DNA of 64,000 nt from Teratosphaeria epicoccoides (lineage: Eukaryota; Ascomycota; Dothideomycetes; Mycosphaerellales; Teratosphaeriaceae): positions 186,001 to 250,000 of the forward strand of contig JADDMT010000015.1 in NCBI GenBank assembly GCA_021401465.1, written 5' to 3'. The position numbers were made by a program, and so were the translations under genes. The notes beneath the pieces were generated by a model that did no database searches, was not told the DNA's origin, and saw nothing but the letters and a program-made list of their open reading frames with translations. Position 1 is the stretch's first letter; every line of letters begins with the position of its first letter. Below are positions 1 through 10,574 of the stretch, piece by piece.

Positions 1-568
1 AGATCGAGATATTAGGAAACTACGAGCACGTACTTTAGTTAATCCTTGAAATTATGGGGCGAGCATACGCGCCAGCCTTGCCAAGTAGCTTGGCTATCCC
101 TATTTAGTCGTGACTGTGAAGAACGTGTCGCAGAACCTTAGGGTAGTAGGAAAGTGCGCGGATGCTCTACGCGCGCCGCTCAAAACGGCAGGAGCGCGCT
201 CCTAGCGCGGGCCTCGCCACATTTTCATGCTAGTAGGCTAGCACGAGTGCGGTTAGCGCACATGCATGACAGCCGCGTTATCTGTTATTACATCATTCGG
301 TCCCCTTGTAAGTTAACTAAAGGCAGGTGCTCTACGCATGTAGTTCGAGTTACTAGCTTAACGGTTGCAGTAGGCAACAGGGGGGCTGTCAGAGGGTATA
401 AAAACCTCGTCGCTTTCCTAAACTTCCTGTTCTAAGACACTAACATTAACCTCCGCTCCTATTTCGCTTAGCTTGCGCCTCGCTGTGTCTACAGGTCTAT
501 ACTAGAGCTTATTCTTCTTTAATCAATTAATCAAGATTAATTAACCTGTCTTAGCTATAATAGCTTAT
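1..568. other. RIP-type repeat DNA upstream of a degenerate plus-strand ORF
   Basis: No gene is supported. The stretch has the same CTAG/TAG-rich, CpG-retaining composition as the retrotransposon to its right. A TATA-like sequence (gggtataaaaacc, about 396-408) lies about 165 bp upstream of the ATG at 569 and could have been the promoter of that ORF. The 3' LTR expected for the minus-strand chromovirus is not visible here and probably lies left of the window. Confidence 0.5.
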
Positions 569-2056
569 ATGCTACAGACTAAGTTCGACGCTACTCGCTC
601 TGCCCGCGATCGTCGCTCGTGTTGACGATGCCTTGACAACCTTAGTAGCTAAGCTGCATACATCTCTCCTCCTTATGTTAGTAAGGCGTCCCCTACCCGC
701 GAGGTATGCGTGACTTATACTAACCGAAGCGTAGCTAAGATCTACGTCAGCAGATTTGATGAGGGTAGTGTCTACCGCAATTGTGTTAACTGTAATAGCA
801 AGCATCAAAAATGCTAAGACCTCCCTAAAGAGGTGTATGGCGAGTACAACTAGCTCTGCCGTAACATTAATGACTTCTAGAGTACGCGCGACAAGGGGAT
901 TACTAAAGGCACTCTGACTATGAATAGGCTACAGGCTAAGTACCGCGAGGTACTCGCCTACCTGCTCGGCGCCCTCTCGTGCTTTACCGCGACTGCTAAC
1001 TGTTCTTACAGCAGTTTTCGCTTCGACTCTCTGCTAACAGGCGAAAACGTTTGTCTAGGTCTAATCGCAGACTTAGTCTAGAAGATCTTGAAGGTGCTAA
1101 CCGTTAGGGTTAAGACCTTCGCCATAGTACGCATATAGTGCAGGTACCCTCCGAGTATAAATGCTAACTTTCTCCGCTAGGCTAACGTTAGCGTCGAGAA
1201 ATATCTAACTAGCTGTTAGCGTTAGCAACTCGGGGCCCTTGCCTCTATTGACGATGACTTTAAGACGCGGATAATCCGCAAGAAGGTCATCAAGCAATTC
1301 ACCGCTCCCGCCGCTAAGGCTACGCCCTAGCGCCATACCGAGAGACAGCCTGCCTCTAAGCCGGTCCTAAGGACTAAGCCGTAAGTTACTTACTCGAATC
1401 CTGTCGCGTGCGTATAGCTAACACATTGTAGCGCTGCCGCCTACGCCGCCTCGACACTACTGTCTAAGAAGAAGAAGAAGGCTAGGGCCAAAATTAAGGT
1501 TAGCGACAAGGAAGCCGAACCTTCCCCGCTTGCGACCTATACTACGTCCGTCAAGACGCTAAGGCACAAGCCTCTAGGCCAGATCTTTGAGGATAAGGAG
1601 GATGATGACGTCTAGGATACCTTCGGTCCTAACGTGATCCCTTTGCGCCATAGTGTCACTACACTAGTTACGCCTAAGGGGGACACCGAGTCTAATGATA
1701 TAGTCGACACTCGTGTCAAGAAGCGCAAGATGATCTCGAGGGCCGAGCGCGACAGCCGCAAGCGCGCTCGAGTCTCTTTGCCTTCTAATGCTAAGGATGA
1801 GGTAGTCGTCACAACTAGGCGTAGTAAGGATGTCGCTAGCTCTCTAGCTACTATAGGCTCTAAAGACAAGCTCCCTCGCAACCTACTAAAGAAGAAGATG
1901 CTAGCCTCTCTTTGCGGCGTTGCTACTCCTGTTACTTATAGTCGCTTCGGGGTGTTTAGTAGACCCCGTGCGGGTAGGCAGTCCCTAGCAGACCGCAACA
2001 AGAGAGACTCTTCTGCTTTAGGTTCGGTTAGGAAGCCCCTAACTAGTAGTCGCTAA
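569..2056 (+). pseudogene. RIP-degraded plus-strand ORF with paired Cys motifs
   Basis: A single reading frame runs from the ATG at 569 to the stop at 2056 (495 codons). It is interrupted by many TAG, TAA and TGA codons but by no frameshift; the last 140 codons (from about 1634) are open. Near the start is a C-x2-C pair and, about 70 residues on, a second cluster (RNCVNCNSKHQKC). The C-terminal half is rich in Lys, Arg and Ser, as in a nuclear protein. Stops fit loss of CAG, CAA or CGA codons by C-to-T change. It lies beyond the end of pol and opposite to it. It could be an antisense ORF carried by the chromovirus, or a separate repeat. I do not recognise the family; Cys-rich hypothetical ORFs of this look occur in ascomycete repeats (inference). 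Confidence 0.5.
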
Positions 2057-2196
2057 GCATTAGCTACGAAGCTAATCTGAGCATGTCTCTTGTTCTCCTT
2101 AGGTTTATTCTAGGTGTGCCTTTAGGCATCAATGATGTATAAGTAGGGCGTTTGCTTCTCGTTATTACTCCGCGCGTTATGCGCTACATACACGTG

Positions 2197-5100
2197 TTAA
2201 GAATTCTGCTCTAAAGCCCTCATCTTCCTACGAATAGACCTTCTTAAGCCCTGCTTACGCCTCCTCCGCTCTTCGAATTCACGAATAGCTTCTAGAGCGT
2301 TCTTGCAGTCTTTAGCTAGAACCTATTATGTGTACTTAGGTAGGTATCCTTTCTACTTTACTAGATAGTGCGTTACGCCCTTACGCCGCATACTATCCTT
2401 GATACCCTCGACTTCCTACTCTTCGTTCTCTTCTGCTACTAGCATTAGGTCCGCGGGCTCTTCGCCCTCGCGCTATACCCATGGTTAGAGTAGAGATACG
2501 TAGAAGACGTCGTGCACATAATACGACAATAGTAACAATAGCCAGTACGCCTACGAGCCTATCGCGTCGCGTATCCGGAAGGGTCCGACAAACCTTGGCG
2601 TTATCTTCTTGCTTAGAAGTTTCAGCTTAAGATTCTTCGTTAACAGTAACACCTTCATACTAACTGCGTACTACATCGGTTTAGCACAGGCGTTATTATG
2701 TTTAATCTAGGATTCTGAGGCCTTTTTCTAGTGTTCCCTTAGCACCAAATATACCTCGCGCATATGCCGCGCTAATTCCGCGGCAGCTAGTACCCTCTCC
2801 TTAGAAGACTCGTCCTGAGGCGGTTCTAGGTGTATTTCTAGATCAAAGCCATAAAGAATCTAAAATGGCGACATGCGCATAGTAGCATGCACGCTATTAT
2901 TGACTACAAATTCCGCCATGGGAATTACGTCAGCCTAGGCATCCTAGTTCTTAGCGTAGTAGCACTAAAGGTACTACTTAAGAGTCTAGTTCATACGTTT
3001 AGTCTAACTATTAGTCTGTAGATAGAATGCTGTACTTAGGCGGTGCTTAACACGCGCCTTAAACACAAATTCTTGCTAGTATTCACTAGTAAAGACAGAA
3101 CCTCGATCTAATAGGATACTTCGGGGGACACTAAAGCGCCGTATAACTTCGTCGCGAAGTAGTCGCGCAAGCTCGCCGCTTGTGCACTTTTTCGTACATA
3201 GGATGAAGACATTCATCTTCGAGTATTAGTCGACTACTACAAGGACAGCATCAACTACATTGCCTTTCTACTTTGCTAGCAGCAAATCAGTGATAAAATC
3301 CATGGCTAAGTCTTGCTATGGTCTCTCTAGTAGTAGGAGCGCCTAAGCATCGCCGTAGGGGTAATAGCGCCGAGATTTGCTAATCTAGCACATCTAGCAG
3401 GATTTGACATAGTTAGAGACATCCTGTTCTAGCGTAGGCTACTAGTATTTACGTCCGAGAAGTGCGTTTGTCTTCTCTGCGCCAAAATGGCCCGCGAGTT
3501 TATCGTCATGATAAATACAGAGGAGCTACAAACGGAGTACGTAGTTAGCGGGTACGTAGAGCCTATTGTCAAAGTACTACAAGTCGCCTGACTTAGTCTA
3601 GTACTTCGGACTGCCTGTAGTGTCCTAGAGGGCTACACCCTCATTAATTAACTCCGGTTCTCGCTCTTGTAACTGCTGAATAAGTCTCGAGACTTCTTTA
3701 AAGGGTTCTTTAGACATCGCATGCTTACTACATGTAAGCTAGTTAACTACCGCACGGATCGAGCTAGACACGATCGCCATAACTGCCGGATAGGAGGGTT
3801 CGTCACTAGCGGAGGCTGTGAGGCCCCATTAGACCCGTAGTCGACCTTTAAGAGGAGCTAACGACAGATTGCCGCCCTAAACTACAAGCTTCGTTTGCAG
3901 CGTAGGGAGAAGCTGTTAGTTACCCTCCTCCCTAGTGTCATAGTCTAGTCGTCGCGAAGGACTGTCAGCTAGATTTGTCTTTCTAGAACGATGCTAGATA
4001 ACGAAGTCAAAGCTAGCGAGGAAAGTCGCCTACCTTGCTTGCTAACTACTTAGCTGCTTTACGCCCATGAAGCCGCGAAGGTTGTTATAGTTAGTAAGCA
4101 CCTTAATAGGGTACGCTGCGCCTTCGAGGTAGTGTTAGTACTCCTTGAAGCTGTTAACAATAGCTAAAAGCTCTTAGTCGTGAGTCTCATAATTAAGCTT
4201 AGCGCCCTACATCTTCCGCGACTAGAAGGCAATTAGGTACTATCGCGCACTACCTTCGTGCGACTAGAGCTACGATATAATTGCGGCTATTACGAATTTT
4301 GAAGCATTAGTCTCTATCCAGATCTTCGTAGCAGGGTCAAAGTGCCGAAGTATAGGCGCAGTTTAAAAAGCTGCTTTAAGTTTAGAGAAAGCCTTGCTCT
4401 AAGCCTCCTCCTAAGGCACTATCCCTAGCTTTTTTCCTCGAACCGCGCCCTTTGCGAGGGCCGTAAGAGGAGCCACGATCTTCGAGTAGGATCGTATGAA
4501 TCTACGATAGAAGTTAGTGAATTCTAGGAACACCTGCACTTCTCGGAGAGTAGTTGGCTACAGCTACTCTGCGATTGCGGACACCCTTTAGTTATCCATA
4601 ATGACTCCTTCCGTAGAGACGATGTATCCGAGAAACTTAATCCTATCCGTTAGGAATAAGCACTTCTTTAGGTTCGCGTATAGAGCGAACTTGCGGAGCC
4701 GTTTAAGCACTATCCTTAGATGCCGAATATGCTCCTCCTTCGAGTCAGAGTAGACTAGTATATCATCCAAATATACTACGTAGTAGGTGTTAACGAGGCC
4801 GGCTAGGGCCTAGTTGATATACGCTTAGAACGTTGCTAGTGCGTTAGTCAAGCTAAATAGCATCACTATATACTCGAAGTATCTATACTACGTTCGGAAT
4901 ATAGTCTTCTACTTGTCGCCCTTTCAGATTAGTATCTAGTAGTAGGCGTCCTTCAAGTCAATAGACAAGAAGATAGCAGCGCGACTAAGGCAGTCAAGCG
5001 TCTCGCTAATAAGTAGTAGGGGGTAGCAGTTCTTCTAGGTTACCGCGTTAAGGCCCCTATAGTTAACGCATAGGCGGAGTGTGTTATCCTTCTTCGGGAC

Positions 5101-5929
5101 GAACATAACTAACGCTCTAGCCTCGCTGTCGCTTCGTCGGATCCACGCGTTCCTTTGCGCCTTGTAGAGGTAGTCTCAAAGTGTTTCGAGCTACGATTCC
5201 GACATAGGGTATAGAGGTCAATGCGGAGGATTATAACCCTCCTTAAGGTTAATCGCATGTTCCGCGTCTAGGGCCTAGGCATAGGCCGCAGCCTCTACGT
5301 CGAAAATATCGGCGTATTCCTCTAACTCAGGCAGAAGGGTAACGTCTTCCTTGACGTTCTGTATGCGGACTATATACACGCATTAGACCTTCTTCATGTC
5401 CTTGTAGAAGCTATGTATGTCACGTATCTGTACTACAGGAACTTTGCCTATAGAGCCGTAGAACTAGTTGTTAGTAGCTCTATTAACAACGACTCCCTGC
5501 TTGTAGCGCTAAGGGCGGCTAAGCAGGAGCTCCTTATTAGGAATGTCTTCAGCGTAGAAGACTTCGTTAGTCTCGCGCACTTCTCCTGAGGAGTCCGCGA
5601 GTTAGAGGCGCATGTTGTACGCGCCTCGAGCCGCTACGCCTTCGCCCTAAAAGGACTTCATGGTAGGCAGTAGGGCTCCTAGGATCGGCTTCAAACTAAG
5701 CCGTACGATTACTCTCTAGTGTATCACGTTAACCTCCGTAAGGTCATCTAACATATAGTCTACTAGCTTAAGCAAGCTATTAACTTAGACCGCACTAGAT
5801 AGGCGCTAGGCAGGCCACGAGTCTACACTATTAGTAACAGACAGCTTGGATACCCGTAGTAGCTATTCGGTTGTCTTAGGCTTGTCCTTCTTTCGCCTCC
5901 CTTTTAGGGAGGTTTCAGACACCTTGCTT
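2197..5929 (-). pseudogene. Chromovirus pol: RT, RNase H, integrase, chromodomain
   Basis: The RT catalytic box reads YLDDILVYS at 4776-4750. RNase H is at about 4360-3900, where the first acidic motif reads ETNAS (4311-4297), an Asp-to-Asn change at a catalytic residue. Integrase covers about 3450-2700: the start of the catalytic core (DFITDL) is near 3300, and the third catalytic acid of the D,D-35-E triad reads Lys (codon 3000-2998). A chromodomain (HYLVK-stop-KGY, Trp codon now TAG at 2355-2353) precedes the end of the ORF near 2197. The changes are TpG-to-TpA or CpA-to-TpA, as RIP makes. The enzyme would copy and insert the element; this copy cannot. Confidence 0.85.
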
Positions 5930-7161
5930 ACCTTCTTCCTATCACTTCATTTAGGATAGCGAGCCGCCTAGTAGTCCCTCGCTCCACAGATGTAGCAGCT
6001 ACTCGGAGGCTTCTCGCTACCGTCTTTTGGCTCAGAGGGCTTACTCCTCTAGAATGAACTACCGCGTTAGACGTAACCCCTAGGGCGCTTGTAATAGCGG
6101 CCCTTTAGTAGGTCCTTAGGGCTTAGACGCTTATTGTCCTTACCGCCTGATTTTCCATTTCGCTTTAAGGTAATTTCCATACGTGTCGCAAGGGACACGA
6201 GGTCTTGCCGAGTTGTCGGAAGTTCATGAAAAGTCATGATTATGTTCTGAAGATTGTCATCAAGTTTGACGAGCAAGTGCCGCATGCGTTACGTCTTAGT
6301 ATAGGGTAGCATCTGTCCCTCAAGTGTGGCGAGGTAGGTAGTAAAGCTAGAGGTTATTTGTCCCTTCCCCTGCTTAGCCTTCTCGTACTCGACAGACATA
6401 GTAAGGGCGCGATTCCCCAGATCCTCGACCTAGTCGACACAGAACTAGCGAAAGTCCGCCTACATATACGTTCTGTCATAGACCCGCATAAGGTTATACT
6501 GCTCATGCTAATTGTTGCGAGGTTCCTTATCCTCTTCGAGCTACATCATACTAAAGGCGACTCGTTCGCCCTCCATAGAATATCCGCGTAGGTTAAGCAC
6601 GAAAACTGCCTTACATGCCTGTAAGAAAGTTCGAGCCTCCTTTAAGGTGTCTCCCTTAAACGGCTTCAGGTTACGTACGTTACGACTACCTCCTAGTTAG
6701 CCTACTATGGCCCTGAATTTAGGCACTAGGTTTGCAGGCACACGCAGAGGGTCTGCGCCTCCTAGTAAGTTGTCTTCGCGGGTCCCTAGCGTGAAATCTC
6801 GCTAGATTTCTTCGTCTGCTAGTTCATTAGTACTACTTATAGCGACGTCTTCGTCGTCCTCGCCGTTGTCGCTACTAGAAGCAGTGCGGCTCTAGCTCTA
6901 GTTCGCAAGGCAGTTTGCGACCTAATCGACAATCATGGCTACGAGGGCTAGGTCGATAGTCGGGATTAGCTGCGGTCCCTATGCGGGGGGTCTATTACCT
7001 TGTCCGCCGCGTAATTAGCCTCTAGCGGAACTGTCGCTTAATACAGTGTCGCTCGCAGGGGGTACTTCTGCGGGCTAGTTACTCAGGCTAGCTTCGCTAT
7101 CGTAGGCGCTTAGGATGGCGCTCGCTACGCGTTAGTTGCGAGTTTGTAGTACTCTAGACAT
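5930..7161 (-). pseudogene. Chromovirus gag region with damaged zinc knuckle
   Basis: The frame starts at the ATG at 7161 and is broken by many TAG codons; 6285-6067 is an open stretch. At about 6000-5955 is a CCHC zinc knuckle (CYICGARDY) in which the His position is Tyr and the last Cys is Tyr. Both changes are those expected from CpA-to-TpA on one strand or the other. Gag would coat the RNA in virus-like particles. The frame runs on into pol with no shift. Confidence 0.7.
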
Positions 7162-7253
7162 ATTGTAGTATTCTCTGCTAGACTGCAAAGCAGGGGGGAG
7201 AAAGCAGAACTAATATAGATGTATATGCTATATGATATGAAAATATCTCGTAG

Positions 7254-7570
7254 TGTGACAGAGTAATCCGACCTTTTAGTAGGTACAAGACAGCGCTGCT
7301 TTCTGCTTATCGCAGAGGTAGCGCTAAGGGTGCTTATAACCCCTGACGCCCCTTAATTAGGGAAAGCATGTCTGAGCCTAACCCCGCAGGGGTACCGTAG
7401 GGTCAGCGACGTAGGGGCGTCCTACGTCGACAACTGATCCTACTTAGACGACATACAAGCTAACGTATGTATAAAGGACCCCCTTGCCATATGTAGCAGG
7501 GTCACTACATACTAAGGGCGGGCATTAGAACCCATGCGGTTCTAATGGCCCCCTAGTATCAACTGTATCA
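7254..7570 (-). repeat. 5' LTR of the chromovirus
   Basis: Read on the minus strand, the block starts with TGATACAG at 7570 and ends with CTGTCACA at 7254. These ends form an imperfect inverted repeat with the usual TG...CA termini. It lies about 90 bp upstream of the gag ATG and joins foreign repeat sequence at 7571. The partner LTR is outside the window, so the ends are assigned from termini and context only. No convincing tRNA primer-binding site was seen just inside it. Confidence 0.6.
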
Positions 7571-7690
7571 TAGATCCTTTCTCCTATGACTATGCTTATG
7601 ACTTATAGTACTCCTATGACTATACTATGACTCATAGCACTTAGGACCCTCATGATCCTGTAACTCATAGTACTCCTGACACTCATGACA
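7571..7690. repeat. Terminal repeat of the gag-only element, left copy (truncated)
   Basis: This block holds one copy of a 62-bp unit (7601-7662) plus a 28-bp partial copy (7663-7690). It matches the right copy at 9378-9545 apart from RIP-type differences. On the minus strand the repeat begins TGTCATGAGTGTC. It ends abruptly where the chromovirus LTR starts. Confidence 0.65.
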
Positions 7691-9032
7691 CATGCGGCGG
7701 CATAGCCTATCTCTCTATGCTCTCGTCTTCCTCAGAATCAGGAATGATAGCTTTGATAAGCTCATAGTTGTTGTCCGAACCTTCTTCTTCTTCTAGCTCC
7801 TGTTACCTTAGGACTATTACACTAGAAGGTTTACCCCTTAGCGCGCAGATAGACTATGCCTTGTTACGGCTAGGGTACTATCTAGAACTATCTTCATCAC
7901 TCATGTGAATCTGACAATTGTCGTTATAGCACATAGTCTAAGTAAGTAAGGCATAGTCTAGTTCTCGAGTAGCGGCGGCCTTTTGCTTAGGTACCGTTGT
8001 TGTCGCGTAAGCCTGTTCTGTCCGTTGTAGGTCCTAACGCTGTTTCCTAGCGAAACACTCGCGGGCAAAGTGTCCTTTCTTTCCATAGTTGTAGCACTCG
8101 AGGTTACTCTTGTCGAATAGCTTCTTTAGACTATTCTGAGTAGGAGAGCCCTTCCGTGGCTTTCCTTAGGGTCCGCTCTTTAGGCATCCCTTAGTCGCAT
8201 CTAACTCCATTAGTTAGAGACTATAGTAATCGCTTTGCCATTTTAGTGCTAATCGTTAGACCTTATAGTTAGCCTGCGCTAGCCTGCGATTTCCGTGTTG
8301 TCGTTCTTGCTGTTGTTCCTAGATGCGATTATTGATTCTAATCGCGAGATTGTTCATTTCCTTGAATGTCGTTAGCTAATCTCCCTAGGCGATTTTGTCT
8401 TTGACCGTTTCCTTTAGTCCCTAATAGAACTAAGCGGCTAAGGCATTATCATTCTAGTTGACTTGAGCAGATAGGGTCTAAAAGTCCCTACGGTACTTAA
8501 TAGCGGAACCCTTCTGCTAGATTCCTAGGAGAGCTCTCTCGGCCTCTTGTTGTTTGTTGCTAAGCCTAAAGGCTTCGCGTAACGCCTTAAACAAGGACTT
8601 GTCTAAGTTAAGGATCTCCCTAGTCGTCGTCTTCCTAGCTTCGACATTACTGACATGATCTAGATAATCTGTTAGATGAGGCTAGATGAGCTCGAACGCT
8701 AGTCCCTTTAGGTAAGAGACAATGTACATCATTCGCTTATAATGTGTTATAAACTATTCCGTATCCATGTTAAATGCTAACTAGCATTATAGGATAAACA
8801 TCTTAACATAAGATCGTTGTCCTGTAAACTCTGTAGGGCTTCCTATCTTAAAGCTGTTGTTGCTATGTCTATTCCTAGTAGTCGAACCTGCGACAGATGC
8901 TAGAGCTATCTCGCTAAGGTGAATGGATTCGAGCTACTAAGTAATTTGAGGTATAGCGGCAACTTGTTCTTGTAGTGTTAGTTGACTATTGTCGCTCGAG
9001 GTTAAACTAATAGCTAACAAACTACTTGACAT
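7683..9032 (-). pseudogene. Retrotransposon gag, 449 codons, RIP stops only
   Basis: A single frame from the ATG at 9032 to the TGA at 7683 is exactly 450 codons. It has more than 20 internal stops, nearly all TAG, and no frameshift. The middle has the style of fungal Ty3 gag (a fragment reads MMYIVSYLKGLAFELI, with TAG where Trp or Gln would be expected close by). A zinc knuckle at about 8118-8051 reads CYNYGKKGHFAREC; its second Cys is Tyr, a TpG-to-TpA change. The last codons overlap the left terminal repeat. This gag differs from that of the neighbouring chromovirus, so the two are different families. Confidence 0.75.
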
Positions 9033-9377
9033 AGGCGTATGTTAAGCGCTTAACGAGTCCCTTAATACTTCCTTAGAAGCAGTGCTCAAAATTGTTAGAA
9101 GGGTAGGTACTAATAGCAGGAAGGGGATTAGGTGTTAGACTTATAGAGCTGTGAAGAATATCGACAATAGTAATTAACCTTGTAACTAACTCTCCCCTTA
9201 GGAAAGGGAATTAAGATTAAGATTAAGCATGAAGCTCCTAACTACCTGTCCTAAAGCTATCCCTATATACTAGAGAGTTAGGGCAGCTCTATTAGATCTG
9301 TTAACAGACCTATTAGACCTATGTCTATAGATCTGTAGACTAACCCTACAGATCCTAGGGTCTATCCTCACGTGACA

Positions 9378-9545
9378 GATCCTTTCTCCTATAACTTATA
9401 GTTCTCCTATGACTATGCTATGACTTATAGCACTTAGGACACTTATGACCCTATGACTTATAGTTCTCCTATGACTATGCTATAACTCATAGCACTTAGG
9501 ACACTCATGAGCCTGTAACTTATAGTACTCCTGACACTCATGACA
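9378..9545. repeat. Terminal repeat of the gag-only element, right copy with 62-bp tandem array
   Basis: The 62-bp unit occurs at 9394-9455 and 9456-9517, followed by a 28-bp partial unit ending at 9545. The left copy has one full unit only, so repeat number differs between the two ends of the same element. The block probably extends further left towards 9180, but without the intact left partner the limit cannot be set. Confidence 0.6.
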
Positions 9546-10560
9546 CTTATAACAAAAAGGTGTCTACTAGTACTTGTAGAACTCGACTCTGTCTACATTA
9601 ACGATTCTATTGTAGTCTAACTAAATCCCGTACTTTAGAAGATTAGCTTGACTCTTCGGCTATACTGTCTTTCCCTGTCTAACTGTAGGATTAACTAATT
9701 TCTTCTAGGCGTTTTTCATGACAGAATCTGTGAGTCTATCTAACTACTTCATGTTAACTAGATGCTATATATTAACACTGTCCTTTAGAGTGTTAGTCAT
9801 TATTAATCCATGCTATACACTTAGTAACTTACTAATTTTCTTCAAGAAGATATAGCGTAGGGAACGATTTGATAGTCTTGCTGCTTAGTAATACTCGGGT
9901 CGTTAAGATAACTTAAGTAGACTATATAACTCTATTAAACTCTATCTACAAAGCATGTAGGCAGCATAGTAATCCTATGGCGCAAGTAGAGACAATAGCG
10001 TATCTTTAACTAGCAGCAAATGCATTCTTATGTAAGCGCTAGAAGTAGTACTATGGCGAGACTACATGGCGGCTAGCTAGCTAGTAGTAGTAAAGGGATG
10101 TAAACAGTATGCAAACAGACAAACAGCTTGTATTTTAAAGGTACTAAAAATAGATTAGCTAATGCGTCTAGAGCTAGGTAGTACTTTGTCCTTAAATTAG
10201 TAGTAAGTACTAGTACTCTCCTACAAACACGTGTACTAACAAAACTTACTAGTTTGCGCCTATGTATATCTAGGTACTAACAAATTTAAGTAGAGTATAG
10301 ATAAATCTAAACGCTACTTTTAATTTTACCTCTTTATAGAGAATGTCAAGACTTCTATTTAAAAGATGATAATATATTGCCTCTACATCTGTTCTAAAGA
10401 ATGTGTTGTATTACGTTCAAAATCTAGTTCGAAGGACATGGAGAAGTTCAGCTTTTTTAGATGACTAACACATTAATAAGGCTAGAGTAGATCTACCATT
10501 GTCTACCTTATATGCATTACCCGTTTGTCTGCCTCCAACAAATTCTATCAATCACACAAC
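9546..10560. other. AT-rich RIP-type repeat flank, no intact gene
   Basis: Composition is more AT-rich than the elements to the left, with frequent TAG/CTA. On the minus strand a stretch at about 9855-9550 keeps one frame with TAG/TAA interruptions, but I cannot assign it to a family. RIP-like sequence fades between about 10,450 and 10,550, just before the first host gene. Confidence 0.45.
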
Positions 10561-10574
10561 AATGATCTTCGGTC

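Larger units (their letters stand above)
2130..7570 (-). mobile_element. Ty3/gypsy chromovirus, RIP-inactivated, 5' LTR to end of pol
   Basis: The element reads right to left: LTR (7254-7570), gag, reverse transcriptase, RNase H, integrase, chromodomain. The order RT - RNase H - integrase is that of Ty3/gypsy, and the C-terminal chromodomain places it among chromoviruses. All landmarks share one frame with the gag ATG at 7161, so gag and pol were one ORF of about 1,654 codons and no indel has broken it. It carries dozens of in-frame TAG/TAA codons, where TGG, CAG or CAA is expected, which is the signature of RIP. The 3' LTR is not in the window. The element directly abuts the LTR of the gag-only element at 7571, so it inserted there. 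Confidence 0.85.
7571..9545 (-). mobile_element. Gag-only retroelement (TR-GAG-like), RIP-damaged and split
   Basis: Similar direct repeats lie at 7571-7690 and within about 9375-9545, flanking one gag ORF read on the minus strand. No reverse transcriptase or integrase lies between them. This is the layout of non-autonomous terminal-repeat elements with a GAG domain, or of an internally deleted gypsy element. The left repeat is cut at 7571 by the chromovirus insertion; its missing part should lie beyond the left edge of the window. The inner limit of the right repeat is uncertain (somewhere in 9180-9375). Confidence 0.6.

Noticed and set aside
1634..2056. Calling the 140-codon open stretch a stand-alone gene
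   Set aside because: It is the in-frame end of the longer RIP-broken ORF that begins at 569.
9394..9545. CRISPR-like array
   Set aside because: Units are adjacent tandem copies without spacers, in a fungal retroelement terminal repeat.
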